The translations under genes were made by a program, and so were the position numbers. From NCBI RefSeq assembly GCF_017313265.1, contig NZ_JAFLQZ010000014.1:62001-126000 (forward strand): DNA of 64,000 bases, written 5' to 3'. How positions within the stretch are numbered: the stretch's first letter is position 1; each line of letters starts with the position of its first letter. The notes beneath the pieces are model-generated. The model saw nothing but the letters and a program-made list of their open reading frames with translations. It was not told where the DNA came from and did no database searches. Of this stretch, positions 33,894-42,348 are shown piece after piece. The stretch comes from Hymenobacter telluris. Lineage in GTDB: Bacteria > Bacteroidota > Bacteroidia > Cytophagales > Hymenobacteraceae.

Positions 33894-35675
33894 TTAGCGC
33901 CGTTCAGCCTGATGATAGAGGCTCTCGATTAACTCTTTGTTGTTTTCGGTGATAACCTTGCGTTTGACCTTCATGGTCGGGGTCATTTCGCCGGTATCTA
34001 CGGTCCAAAGCTTAGGCAGCAGCGCAATTTTCTTCACCTGCTCCCACTGCGCAAAGCTGTTGTTGTACTTGTGCACTAAGTCTTCGTACATCTTCACCAC
34101 TTTCTCGTTTTTCACGAGGTCTTCCGTGGAGCCATTGCTGTCTACCCCGTTGCGCTTGCACCAGCCTTTCAGCTCGTCGAAGGCAGGAATTACAAGGGCG
34201 GAAGCGAATTTCTGCCCGTCGCCAACCACCATGCACTGCTCTACCAGCGGCGACTCTTTGATTTTGCTTTCGAGTACCTGCGGGGCAATGTATTTGCCGC
34301 CCGAGGTCTTGAACATTTCCTTTTTACGGTCGGTGATTTTCAAGAACTTACCGTCCACAATCTCGCCGATGTCGCCAGTATGGAACCAGCCTTCTTCGTC
34401 GAACTCCTTGGCCGTTAGCTCGGGGTTGTTGTAGTAGCCCTTCATTACCGACTCCGATTTGGTAAGAATTTCGCCGTCCTTGGCAATTTTCACTTCGGTG
34501 TTATCAATAATGGGGCCTACGGTGCCAATCATGTTGTTTTCGGGCTCGTAGCCGCCCACGGCAATTACCGGTGAGGTTTCGGTGAGGCCGTAGCCTTCCA
34601 TCACCCGAATGCCGCCGGCCCAGAACACCCGCGCTAAGCGAGGCTGCAACGCCCCACCACCGCTTACAATGCAGCGCAGGTTACCGCCTAGTGCCTCACG
34701 CCATTTGCTGAAGATGAGCTTGTTGGCCAGCGCCAGTTGGGTGTTGTACAGGAAACCGTTGTCTTTTTGGTTGTCGTACTTCAAACCCAGGTCCAGGGCC
34801 CAGAAAAACAGGCTTTTCTTGATGCCCGTTTGCTCGTGGCCTTTCGCTACAATCTTGTCGTACACCTTTTCCAGCAGGCGCGGCACGGTGGTGAAGATTT
34901 CGGGCTTCACCTCGCGTAGGTTCTCGGCAATGGTTTCCATGCTCTCGGCGTAATAAATGCTTACGCCGTTGATGAGGTAGATATAGGTTACCATCCGCTC
35001 GAAAATGTGGCACAACGGCAGGAAACTCAACGCCTTATCTTCCTTCGTGACGGGCACGAAGCGTTGCGCGTTGCGGCAGTTACTGAGGATGTTGTTGTGG
35101 CTCAGCATCACGCCTTTGGGCTTACCGGTAGTACCGCTGGTGTAGATGAGCGTCAGTAGGTCGTCGGGCTGCACGGCGGCTTTCAGGGGCTCCAGGTCGG
35201 CGGGGTTGCCTTGCTTGCCGAGCTCCAGCAACTCCGAGAAGTGCCGGGCTCCTTCCACTTTATCGAAAGTGAATACATTCTGAGCCGGAATATCCATGCC
35301 CTGAATGGCTTCAAGCACCTTCTCCAGCAGCTTTTTATCGGATACAAAAACGGCTTTCACGCCGGCATCAGCGAAGATATACTTGTAATCTTCCACCGTA
35401 ATGCTCGGGTACATGGGCACGCTGGTAGCGCCCAGCTGTGCAATTCCAAAGTCGGCGAACATCCACTCGGGGCGGTTCATGGAGATGATAGCCACCTTGT
35501 CGTCTTTCCCAACCCCGAGGCTCCGTAGGCCCAAACTGACCCGATTAGCTTGTTCCACCACGGTATCGGTGCTGATGGGCACGTATTTACCATCTATTTT
35601 GGCGGCGAAACAGTTAGGCTTGTTGTACTTCTGTTGCAGTTGCGTTAGTACATCGAAGGAACGACGAATGTCCAT
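33894..35675 (-). CDS. fadD: long-chain acyl-CoA synthetase FadD-type
   Basis: Activates long-chain fatty acids to acyl-CoA with ATP, feeding the adjacent beta-oxidation genes. The 593-aa AMP-binding enzyme has the P-loop LIYTSGTTGKPKGVMLSH, the YGLTETSPV motif, GWFHTGDIGE and the hinge DRKKEMFKTSGGKYIAPQ, and the C-terminal Lys region (MTPTMKVKRKVI). The ATG at 35675 (MDIRRSFDVLTQL) is preferred over 35753, whose extension is Cys/Pro-rich and unlike the family. The upstream gap to the divergent arginase-like gene has no clear operator. Confidence 0.94.
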   Translation of the reverse strand: MDIRRSFDVLTQLQQKYNKPNCFAAKIDGKYVPISTDTVVEQANRVSLGLRSLGVGKDDKVAIISMNRPEWMFADFGIAQLGATSVPMYPSITVEDYKYIFADAGVKAVFVSDKKLLEKVLEAIQGMDIPAQNVFTFDKVEGARHFSELLELGKQGNPADLEPLKAAVQPDDLLTLIYTSGTTGKPKGVMLSHNNILSNCRNAQRFVPVTKEDKALSFLPLCHIFERMVTYIYLINGVSIYYAESMETIAENLREVKPEIFTTVPRLLEKVYDKIVAKGHEQTGIKKSLFFWALDLGLKYDNQKDNGFLYNTQLALANKLIFSKWREALGGNLRCIVSGGGALQPRLARVFWAGGIRVMEGYGLTETSPVIAVGGYEPENNMIGTVGPIIDNTEVKIAKDGEILTKSESVMKGYYNNPELTAKEFDEEGWFHTGDIGEIVDGKFLKITDRKKEMFKTSGGKYIAPQVLESKIKESPLVEQCMVVGDGQKFASALVIPAFDELKGWCKRNGVDSNGSTEDLVKNEKVVKMYEDLVHKYNNSFAQWEQVKKIALLPKLWTVDTGEMTPTMKVKRKVITENNKELIESLYHQAERR

Positions 35676-35842
35676 GAGATAGGGCAGGATTGGGGTAGGC
35701 AGAGAAGGGCAGGTTCCGAAACAGGCGTGCGCATAGCAGCCACGCAGGAACAACTGCCTTAAATAACCACTTTTTTTTCTTGTAAAGTTTAGCTTCCGGT
35801 CTACTCATACGTGCTAAGTGTGGCGTATGGCGGCATTTACTG

Positions 35843-35850
35843 TAGCTTTG
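35843..35850 (+). promoter_or_regulatory. -7 element of the arginase-fold gene
   Basis: TAGCTTTG fits TAnnTTTG and lies 26 nt ahead of the ATG; no TTG at the expected -33 position. Confidence 0.4.
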
Positions 35851-35875
35851 TTGCAGTTCGCACTGTTCGCGCCCG

Positions 35876-37033
35876 ATGAATCTGGCTATCTTTTTTGACC
35901 CGCTCGCCGAAGAGCTAGTTTCCTCTGCTTTTTCCGCTACCACGCTAGCGGCCCGCGTGACGCCGTTTTTGAGCGTGTTCCCCGACTGGCGCGCTGCCGA
36001 TTTAGCCGTTATCGGGCTGGATGAATGGCGGGGCAGTGCCGCCGGGGCACCAGCCACGCACGGCGCCGATGAGGTGCGCCGCCGCTTCTACCAGCTCCAG
36101 AAAGGTGCTGGGGTGGTTCGGTTAGCCGATTTAGGCAATCTGCGGCCGGGCCTGACCCTGGAAGACACTTACCAACGGCTGCGTGAAATTATCAGCGCCT
36201 TGCTCGAACACGGCACTGTGCCCATTCTGCTGGGTGGCTCCCACGACCTCGACTACGGGCAGTTTCTGGCCTATGAAACGCTGGAGCGCACCGTAAGCTT
36301 TGCCACTATTGATGCAAGGGTGGACATGGCTGAGCAGGATGGCTCCCGGCCCGAAGACAGCCATTTGCGCCGCATGCTGATGCACGAGCCCAACTTCCTG
36401 TTCAGCTTTGCGCAGCTGGCGCACCAGCAATACCTGGTAGCGCCCGATGTACTGGCGGCCTTGCAGCAGATGCACTTCGACCGGCTACGGCTGGGGCAAG
36501 TCCGCGACGATATTCGGCAGGCGGAGCCGCTGCTGCGCCACGCCGACTTTGTGAGCTTCGATATTGCGGCCATTCGCTGGAACGATGCACCGGGCTACTA
36601 CCCTGCCAACCCCTTCGGGCTCACCAACGAGGAAGCCGCCAAGCTGGCCTGGTACGCCGGCCTCAACGACCGGCTCACGTCGTTCGGGCTCTACGGCTAC
36701 CGTCCCGACCACGACTCGCACGGGCTGGCCGCCTCGGTGCTGGCTACTATGCTATGGTACTTTGTGGAAGGCTACTATCACCGCTGCCCTGAGCCCGATT
36801 TCCAAAGCAAGCGCTACATCCGCTACGCGGTAGGGTTACCCGATTCGCGCGAAACACCTGGCAAGCTGGTTTTCTACAAATCCAAGCACACCGAAAAATG
36901 GTGGCTGGAAGTGGAAAGCCTTGCTAACAGTAGCGTGAAGCGCATTATTCCGTGCTCCTACGAAGACTACATTCACGCCGCCCAGGGCGACATGCCTAAC
37001 CGGTGGTTTCTGACCCAGGCGCTGCTTGGGTAA
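35876..37033 (+). CDS. arginase/ureohydrolase-fold protein with degenerate metal site
   Basis: A 385-aa protein of the arginase superfamily, often annotated formimidoylglutamase in Bacteroidota. Family blocks are visible: ILLGGSHDLDYG (normally GGDHS-like), FATIDARVDM (normally DAHxD) and VSFDIAAIRWNDAPG (normally SFDxDxxDP). Two of the six classic metal ligands are changed: the His of DAHxD is Arg, and the second Asp of SFDxD is Ala. Catalysis as a normal binuclear-manganese hydrolase is thus doubtful. The C-terminus carries an extra region (KRIIPCSYEDYIHAAQGDMPNRWF) not found in plain arginases. It stands alone downstream of a -7 element and is followed by the cytochrome b5-like gene. Confidence 0.85.
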   Translation: MNLAIFFDPLAEELVSSAFSATTLAARVTPFLSVFPDWRAADLAVIGLDEWRGSAAGAPATHGADEVRRRFYQLQKGAGVVRLADLGNLRPGLTLEDTYQRLREIISALLEHGTVPILLGGSHDLDYGQFLAYETLERTVSFATIDARVDMAEQDGSRPEDSHLRRMLMHEPNFLFSFAQLAHQQYLVAPDVLAALQQMHFDRLRLGQVRDDIRQAEPLLRHADFVSFDIAAIRWNDAPGYYPANPFGLTNEEAAKLAWYAGLNDRLTSFGLYGYRPDHDSHGLAASVLATMLWYFVEGYYHRCPEPDFQSKRYIRYAVGLPDSRETPGKLVFYKSKHTEKWWLEVESLANSSVKRIIPCSYEDYIHAAQGDMPNRWFLTQALLG

Positions 37034-37035
37034 TT

Positions 37036-37139
37036 GGTTTTTCGTTATTTGCTTTTCGTTTTTGGTGTGGCTTCACCCTTTTCAGCTGTCTTGCCCGCAT
37101 GAATGATCTTTCATCGTTGGAGACGAACAACGAAAAACC
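37036..37139. repeat. heptad-word inverted repeat reaching into the cytochrome b5-like gene
   Basis: Left arm GGTTTTTCGTT (37036-37046, extending weakly to about 37055) pairs with AACGAAAAACC (37129-37139); the left side continues as TTATTTG, CTTTTCG, TTTTTGG. The right arm lies inside the coding start of the next gene, encoding its NNEKP segment. Confidence 0.6.
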
Positions 37140-37386
37140 CACAGCGGAAAACGCTCTGCCGGTGTATTCGCGCGGCCAACTCGCGTTGCGTAATGGCCAG
37201 GACCGGGACGAAATCTGGGTGGCATACCAAGGGCTGATATACGATGTCAGCCGCTCGCGCCTCTGGAAACGGGGCAACCACTACGAGCACTGGGCCGGCC
37301 AGGACCTGACCCGGGAATTAGACCACGACGCGCCCCACAACGCCAACGTATTCGATAAATTCACGGTTATTGGGCGGCTGGGGTAA
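37099..37386 (+). CDS. cytochrome b5-like heme/steroid-binding domain protein
   Basis: A 95-aa soluble protein built of one cytochrome b5-like domain (YSRGQLALRNGQDRDEIWVA through VIGRLG), of the small MAPR-like type with GNHYEHWAGQDLT in place of the classic HPGG. Such domains bind heme or small hydrophobic ligands. The ATG at 37099 is chosen since an earlier start at 37003 would overlap the arginase-fold gene and cross the hairpin arm. The first 20 residues are polar and partly encoded by the repeat arm. Confidence 0.85.
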   Translation: MNDLSSLETNNEKPTAENALPVYSRGQLALRNGQDRDEIWVAYQGLIYDVSRSRLWKRGNHYEHWAGQDLTRELDHDAPHNANVFDKFTVIGRLG

Positions 37387-37504
37387 ATGAATTGGCGCAC
37401 CTGAGAGTCAGGAAACAGCCCGTACTGCTGTTCCGCATCCGGCTCTTTTAGTGGCCTGCCGCTCCAGTCTCTTTTTGCTCTTTACTTTCTCATCCTCTTT
37501 TACA

Positions 37505-38305
37505 ATGTCCACCGAAAGCCCTTCTTACTTCGACCACCTGGAAACCCTTTCAACGCACCATCTCCTGGCCGGCATGAATAGCGTCGACCAGACGGTGCCG
37601 CAGGCGGTAGCCAAGGCGCTGCCGCAGCTAGAGGCATTGGTAGAAGCCACGGTGGCCCGGCTGGGTAAAGGCGGCCGGCTGTTTTACATCGGGGCGGGTA
37701 CCAGTGGGCGGCTGGGGGTGCTCGATGCCTCAGAGTGCCCGCCCACGTTTGGGGTGCCGCACGGCGTAGTGGTAGGCCTGATTGCCGGCGGCGACACCGC
37801 CATCCGCAAAGCCGTAGAAAACGCCGAGGACGACGCTGAACAGGCCTGGCGCGACCTAGAGGCATACAACATCAACGACCAGGATATTGTGGTGGGCATT
37901 GCCGCTTCGGGCCGTACGCCGTACGTAATTGGGGGGCTCGAACAGGCCCGTAAGCACGGCTTAGCCACGGGCTGCATCGTCTGCAATGCCGGCTCGGCGG
38001 TGGCTGCGGCGGCTGAGTTTCCAGTGGAAGTGGTAACGGGGCCGGAGTTCGTGACGGGCAGCACGCGCCTGAAGGCTGGCACCGCGCAGAAACTGGCGCT
38101 CAATATGCTTACCACCGCCACGTTTATCCGGCTAGGCCGCGTGAAGGGCAACAAGATGGTGGATATGCAGCTTTCCAACGCCAAGCTAGTAGACCGGGGC
38201 GAGCGGATGCTGATGGACGAGCTAGGAATCGAGCAGGATGCCGCGGCGACGCTGCTCCGGCAGCACGGCTCGGTGCGGGCGGCGCTGGATGCACAGAAGC
38301 ACTAA
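37505..38305 (+). CDS. murQ: N-acetylmuramic acid 6-phosphate etherase MurQ
   Basis: Cleaves the lactyl ether of MurNAc-6-phosphate to GlcNAc-6-phosphate in cell-wall recycling. The 266-aa SIS-domain protein shows GAGTSGRLGVLDASECPPTFG with the catalytic Glu, GIAASGRTPYVIGGLEQAR, and the signature EFVTGSTRLKAGTAQKLALNM. ATG at 37505 (MSTESPSYFDHLETL) is chosen; the longer frame from 37451 has a hydrophobic extension unlike the family. No muramyl-sugar transporter or kinase is adjacent. Confidence 0.95.
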   Translation: MSTESPSYFDHLETLSTHHLLAGMNSVDQTVPQAVAKALPQLEALVEATVARLGKGGRLFYIGAGTSGRLGVLDASECPPTFGVPHGVVVGLIAGGDTAIRKAVENAEDDAEQAWRDLEAYNINDQDIVVGIAASGRTPYVIGGLEQARKHGLATGCIVCNAGSAVAAAAEFPVEVVTGPEFVTGSTRLKAGTAQKLALNMLTTATFIRLGRVKGNKMVDMQLSNAKLVDRGERMLMDELGIEQDAAATLLRQHGSVRAALDAQKH

Positions 38306-38316
38306 CCAGTGAAGTA

Positions 38317-38601
38317 ATGCATGTCTATCGGTTATACAGCACATATTCTGTCTGGTTTATAATAGCAATAGTGCTAATGCAGGGCCTTCTGCTGCGTTTT
38401 GCCTGGCAGCTAGAGCCTAACGACCCTATCATGGGTATTGCAGATGCTGGGTTTCTTCTGCTCCCGTGGAGCATCTTCCTAATTATAGCCGGCTGGCTCA
38501 GCCTGCGAAATAGACGCCGGCTGAGCAGTATTATTCTCTTATTGTTAGGCTTACCCGAACTGTTTATAGGAACTTGGTCGCTATATATGTGGACGTTATA
38601 A
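38317..38601 (+). CDS. small membrane protein, unknown
   Basis: A 94-aa protein with about three hydrophobic segments (VWFIIAIVLMQGLLLRFAW, GFLLLPWSIFLIIAGWLSL, SIILLLLGLPELFIGTWSLY). It starts 11 nt after murQ and is on the same strand. I do not recognise a family. Coding is supported by the regular hydrophobic segments with basic loops and the tight spacing. Confidence 0.6.
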   Translation: MHVYRLYSTYSVWFIIAIVLMQGLLLRFAWQLEPNDPIMGIADAGFLLLPWSIFLIIAGWLSLRNRRRLSSIILLLLGLPELFIGTWSLYMWTL

Positions 38602-38670
38602 TGCGGTTTTCTTTTAGCTGAACACATTGCTTCTGCTTGTCGTTCTGAGGAAGAAGTAATCTGTAGCTCC

Positions 38671-39237
38671 ATGCACACCATTGAACCTCACTACGCCTGG
38701 ATCGAGCAATATTCGGCTTCCGAAGATCCCCGCTCGCCGCTCTTTGAAGCTGAAAACAGCCTCGACAGCTACGTAAATACCATTTACGGCTACTACATTC
38801 ATCCGCAGTGGGACAGTCTCGACTCGGATACCCTGTTTCTGAAAATCCTGTTCGTTGACTACGAGCTGGGTATTGCCGTCATCGAGTTTATTGGCGAGTG
38901 GAACGACGCTATTGAAAACGATATCATGCACCTCAAGCGCAACATCATTGATTTGATGACGCACGAGGGCATCCGCAAATTCATTCTGGTGGGCGAAAAC
39001 GTGTTCAACTTCCACGGCTCCGAAGACGACTACTACGAGGAATGGTTCGAGGATGTGGAAGACGGCTGGATTGCGGCCGTGAACTTCCAGGAGCACGTTA
39101 TCCGCGAGATGCGCCAGTACAACATCGACAACTACGTGAACTTTGGCGGCCAGCTTGATGAGCTGCCGTGGCGGACCTACACCCCACGCAAATTGTTTGA
39201 GGTGGTAGATGGACTGCTTAGCCGCCGGCTAGGTTGA
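38671..39237 (+). CDS. conserved-type hypothetical protein
   Basis: A 188-aa soluble, acidic protein (MHTIEPHYAWIEQYSASEDP and on) with many aromatic residues, a strand-rich middle (FLKILFVDYELGIAVIEFIG) and an acidic patch (GSEDDYYEEWFEDVEDGW). No signal peptide or membrane segment. I do not recognise it and no function is offered. It is followed by a strong terminator. Confidence 0.75.
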   Translation: MHTIEPHYAWIEQYSASEDPRSPLFEAENSLDSYVNTIYGYYIHPQWDSLDSDTLFLKILFVDYELGIAVIEFIGEWNDAIENDIMHLKRNIIDLMTHEGIRKFILVGENVFNFHGSEDDYYEEWFEDVEDGWIAAVNFQEHVIREMRQYNIDNYVNFGGQLDELPWRTYTPRKLFEVVDGLLSRRLG

Positions 39238-39289
39238 TGCCGGGAGCAATATCCCTGCAAACTCTCCATCCCACGAATTTATAAAAGCA

Positions 39290-39321
39290 AAAAGGGGCTC
39301 CCCGTATGGGGAGCCCCTTTT
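39290..39321. terminator. bidirectional terminator
   Basis: Perfect 14-nt arms AAAAGGGGCTCCCC / GGGGAGCCCCTTTT with a 4-nt loop between convergent genes. Confidence 0.92.
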
Positions 39322-39344
39322 GCGTCTAAAGAGACCAGCAGAAA

Positions 39345-39599
39345 TTACTGAGCTGGAGTCGTAGCAGGAGCGGTAGTTGCTGGAGCGTCGGTAGCGTCAG
39401 CAGCATCTTCCATTTTGTCGGCAGTTGCATCAGCAGAGTCACGAACGGCATCAGCCTGCTCTTCCATAGCGTCAGCTTTGGCTTCGCCAGCAGCTTCTAC
39501 GTTTTCAGCACCAGCTTCCTGAGCGTTTTCAGTTTTGCTGTCGCAAGAAGCGAAGGTGAACGAAGCAGCAGCCAGGGCGAGGAACAATACTTTTTTCAT
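39345..39599 (-). CDS. small acidic lipoprotein
   Basis: An 84-aa predicted lipoprotein: signal MKKVLFLALAAASFTFASC with the lipidation Cys at position 19. The mature part is low-complexity, rich in Ala, Asp, Glu (AEAKADAMEEQADAVRDSADATADKMEDAADATD-like, in shorter repeats) and probably a coiled coil, ending in a Pro/Thr/Ala tail. Function unknown; similar Ala/Asp-rich lipoproteins are common in Bacteroidota. Monocistronic. Confidence 0.78.
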   Translation of the reverse strand: MKKVLFLALAAASFTFASCDSKTENAQEAGAENVEAAGEAKADAMEEQADAVRDSADATADKMEDAADATDAPATTAPATTPAQ

Positions 39600-39741
39600 G
39601 GTAGGGGGTTGTTTGGAAATTGAAAGTCGTTTTTGAGGTGCAATTCAACCGTTTCACTTAAGCGCCACGACGAATTACACAGCTTTATACACGAGCCTGC
39701 AATAGGTAACCCGCCATTTCAAAAAAATTATTTCCGACCCG

Positions 39742-41064
39742 TTATTTTTTCCGGAAGATGATGCCAATCGGTACGCCAGTGAAGTTGAAATGCTCACGCA
39801 GGCGGTTTTCCAGGTACCGAACGTAGCTCTCCCGTACGTACTGCGGCAGGTTGCAGAAGAAAGCAAACACCGGATTGTGCGTGGGCAGCTGGGTTACGTA
39901 CTTGATGCGCACCATTTTGCCTTTGGTAGCCGGCGGCGGATATTTCTCGATTTCCTTCAGCATCACTTCATTGAGCTGGGAAGTCGGGATTTTACGGCGC
40001 TTATTTTCGTACACGTCAATGGCCGTTTCGATGGCCTTGTGCACGCGCTGCTTGGTGAGCACCGAGGTGAAGATGATGGGCGGATAGGCAATCGGCGCAA
40101 TCTTCTCGTAGATTTTCTCTTCGAATTCCTTGGCCGTATTGGTTTCCTTGTTCTCAATCAGGTCCCACTTGTTCACCAGAATCACGATGCCCTTGCGGTT
40201 CTTATCGGCCAGGCCGATGATGTTCACGTCCTGCGCCTCAATGCCGCGGGTGGCATCCAGCATCACTACGCATACGTCGGCCTCTTCCAAGGCCCGGATG
40301 GAACGCAGCACGGAGTAGAACTCTACGTCTTCGTGCACTTTGGTTTTGCGGCGCAAACCGGCAGTATCCACCAGAATAAACTCGTTGCCGAAGGCGTTGT
40401 AACGCGCCTGAATAGAGTCGCGGGTGGTGCCAGCTACGTCGGTTACGATGCTCCGCTCAGTGCCAAGCAGCAGGTTCACGAAGCTGGACTTGCCCACGTT
40501 GGGGCGGCCTACTACGGCTATTTTCGGAATGCCCAGGTCGGGGTCTTCCACGCCTTCTTCCTGGAAATGGCTAACCACCATATCGAGCAGGTCGCCGGTA
40601 CCGGAACCGCTGGCCGAGGAAATCGGGAATATCTCGCCGTCGCCAACACCTAAGGCATAAAACTCGCCGGAAGTGTGAATACGGGCGTTGGTATCGGCCT
40701 TGTTGGCCACAATGTAGATGGGCTTTTTGCCCTGGTAGCGACGCAGCACATTGGCAAATTCTTCGTCGAGGCTGTGCACGCCGGCCATGGCATCCACCAT
40801 AAACAGCACCACGTCGGCCTCGTCGATGGCTAGCTTCACCTGCTTGTTGATTTCGCCTTCGAAAATATCGTCGGAGTTGTGCACGTACCCACCCGTATCA
40901 ATTACGGTGTAGTATTTGCCGGTCCAGTCGCCGTAGCCGTAGTGCCGGTCGCGGGTTACGCCGCTTTCATCGTCCATGATGGCCTTGCGCTGGCCAACGA
41001 GGCGGTTGAAGAGGGTGGATTTGCCCACATTGGGCCGCCCCACAATAGCAATTGTGTTTTTCAT
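39742..41064 (-). CDS. der: ribosome biogenesis GTPase Der
   Basis: Essential GTPase for 50S subunit assembly. The 440-aa protein carries two tandem G domains: first GRPNVGKST (residues 8-16), DTGG, NKAD; second GRPNVGKSS (near 183), DTAG, NKWD; then a KH-like domain. Located downstream of era on the same strand with a 34-bp hairpin between, so the two may share regulation or be separated by it. Confidence 0.96.
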   Translation of the reverse strand: MKNTIAIVGRPNVGKSTLFNRLVGQRKAIMDDESGVTRDRHYGYGDWTGKYYTVIDTGGYVHNSDDIFEGEINKQVKLAIDEADVVLFMVDAMAGVHSLDEEFANVLRRYQGKKPIYIVANKADTNARIHTSGEFYALGVGDGEIFPISSASGSGTGDLLDMVVSHFQEEGVEDPDLGIPKIAVVGRPNVGKSSFVNLLLGTERSIVTDVAGTTRDSIQARYNAFGNEFILVDTAGLRRKTKVHEDVEFYSVLRSIRALEEADVCVVMLDATRGIEAQDVNIIGLADKNRKGIVILVNKWDLIENKETNTAKEFEEKIYEKIAPIAYPPIIFTSVLTKQRVHKAIETAIDVYENKRRKIPTSQLNEVMLKEIEKYPPPATKGKMVRIKYVTQLPTHNPVFAFFCNLPQYVRESYVRYLENRLREHFNFTGVPIGIIFRKK

Positions 41065-41142
41065 TGGTTCTGACTCCAGCCGCCGGCCCGACCAAGTTCG
41101 GCAGTGCCCGGAGTAGTTAAGTGAAGAATGGTCGGAGGTTTT

Positions 41143-41232
41143 TAGTGCTTAGTTGTTGGTGCTTCGTGCTTAGGTCATTCTGACATTGCTGATAGAACGA
41201 CCTAAGCACAAAGCACCAACAACTAAGCACTA
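41143..41232. repeat. heptad-word inverted repeat between era and der
   Basis: Arms 41143-41176 and 41199-41232 are 34 nt each with one mismatch and a 22-nt loop. Words are TGCTTAG, TTGTTGG, TGCTTCG. The repeat begins 2 nt after the era stop codon and could serve as terminator or stabilizing hairpin. Confidence 0.88.
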
Positions 41233-41234
41233 GA

Positions 41235-42131
41235 TTATTGGTACCCGAAACGACTAAGGGCTTTGGGGTCGGTGCGCCAGTTCTCGTCTACTTTCACGTA
41301 GATTTCGAGGAACACTTTTTTCTGGAAGAATTTCTCCATCTCCTCTCGGGCCCAGGTGCCTACCTTTTTCAGTGCAGCGCCGCCCTGCCCGATGATGATG
41401 CCTTTCTGGCTGGCCCGCTCTACGTAGATAACGGAGCGCATCCGAATAATGTCGTCGTCTTCTTTAAACTCCTCAATGCCTACTTCGCAGCTGTAAGGCA
41501 CTTCCTTTTTATAGAGCTTAAAGATTTTCTCCCGAATCATTTCAGCGGCAAAAAACCGCTCGGGCTTGTCAGTTAGCTCGTCTTTGGGGTAGTACGGCGG
41601 GTGAACGGGCAGATAACCCAAAATCAAATCCAGTAATTCACCGGTACCAAATTTTTCCAGCGCCGAAATGGGCAGTACCCGCGCAGCATTAGGCAGCTGC
41701 TGCTGCCAGTACTCCACTTTGGCTTCCACCTCGGCTTGGTCGGCCTGGTCGATTTTATTGACGAGCAGCAGAATGGGCGTGTTTACCATTTTGCGCAGGC
41801 GTTCCACCACTGGCTCCTCGTCGTGCTTTTCGTAGATATCCGTTACGAACAGAATTACGTCGGCGTCTTCCAGCGACGAGTACACGAACGACATCATGGC
41901 GTTGTGCAGCTCGTATTTCGGCTGGATGATGCCCGGCGTATCGGAGTAGACGAGCTGGAAATCGTCGCCGTTGAGGATGCCCAGGATGCGGTGGCGCGTG
42001 GTTTGGGCCTTGCTGGTCACGATGCTGAGCCGCTCACCCATCAGGGCGTTCATGAGCGTAGACTTGCCCACGTTGGGCTTGCCGATAATGCTCACAAAGC
42101 CAGCGCGGTGCGGGGTAGGTTCGGTATTCAC
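41235..42131 (-). CDS. era: GTPase Era
   Basis: GTPase that binds the 16S rRNA 3' end during 30S maturation. The 298-aa protein has GKPNVGKST, DTPG, NKID, and the C-terminal KH domain (VIYVERASQKGIIIGQGGAALKKVG). A -7 element TACCTTTG is on the minus strand at 42162-42155. Its divergent neighbour hemH is separated by a long word-repeat region. Confidence 0.96.
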   Translation of the reverse strand: MNTEPTPHRAGFVSIIGKPNVGKSTLMNALMGERLSIVTSKAQTTRHRILGILNGDDFQLVYSDTPGIIQPKYELHNAMMSFVYSSLEDADVILFVTDIYEKHDEEPVVERLRKMVNTPILLLVNKIDQADQAEVEAKVEYWQQQLPNAARVLPISALEKFGTGELLDLILGYLPVHPPYYPKDELTDKPERFFAAEMIREKIFKLYKKEVPYSCEVGIEEFKEDDDIIRMRSVIYVERASQKGIIIGQGGAALKKVGTWAREEMEKFFQKKVFLEIYVKVDENWRTDPKALSRFGYQ

Positions 42132-42171
42132 TTCAGAATCTGGAAATTGGCCTGCAAAGGTACGGTTATTC

Positions 42172-42339
42172 TTAGCTGTTAGCTATTGGCAGTCAGCTAT
42201 TAGCTTTTTTTGCAGTTGAATTCAGACCAAAAGGCCCTCTTTTTGGTTTAAGGCACACTTACTCACTATTGCGCTAGTAGGCGCTGGCTGTCTTGCTTGA
42301 TAACAGAGCTAACAGCCAATAGCTACCAGCTAACAGCTA
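42172..42339. repeat. heptad-word inverted repeat between era and hemH
   Basis: Left block 42172-42206 reads TTAGCTG, TTAGCTA, TTGGCAG, TCAGCTA, TTAGCTT. Right block 42307-42339 is the complement of TAGCTGT, TAGCTGG, TAGCTAT, TGGCTGT words. The gap is about 100 nt. It lies between divergent genes, so it cannot be a plain terminator. The words match those ahead of recG. Confidence 0.8.
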
Positions 42340-42348
42340 CATATTAAA

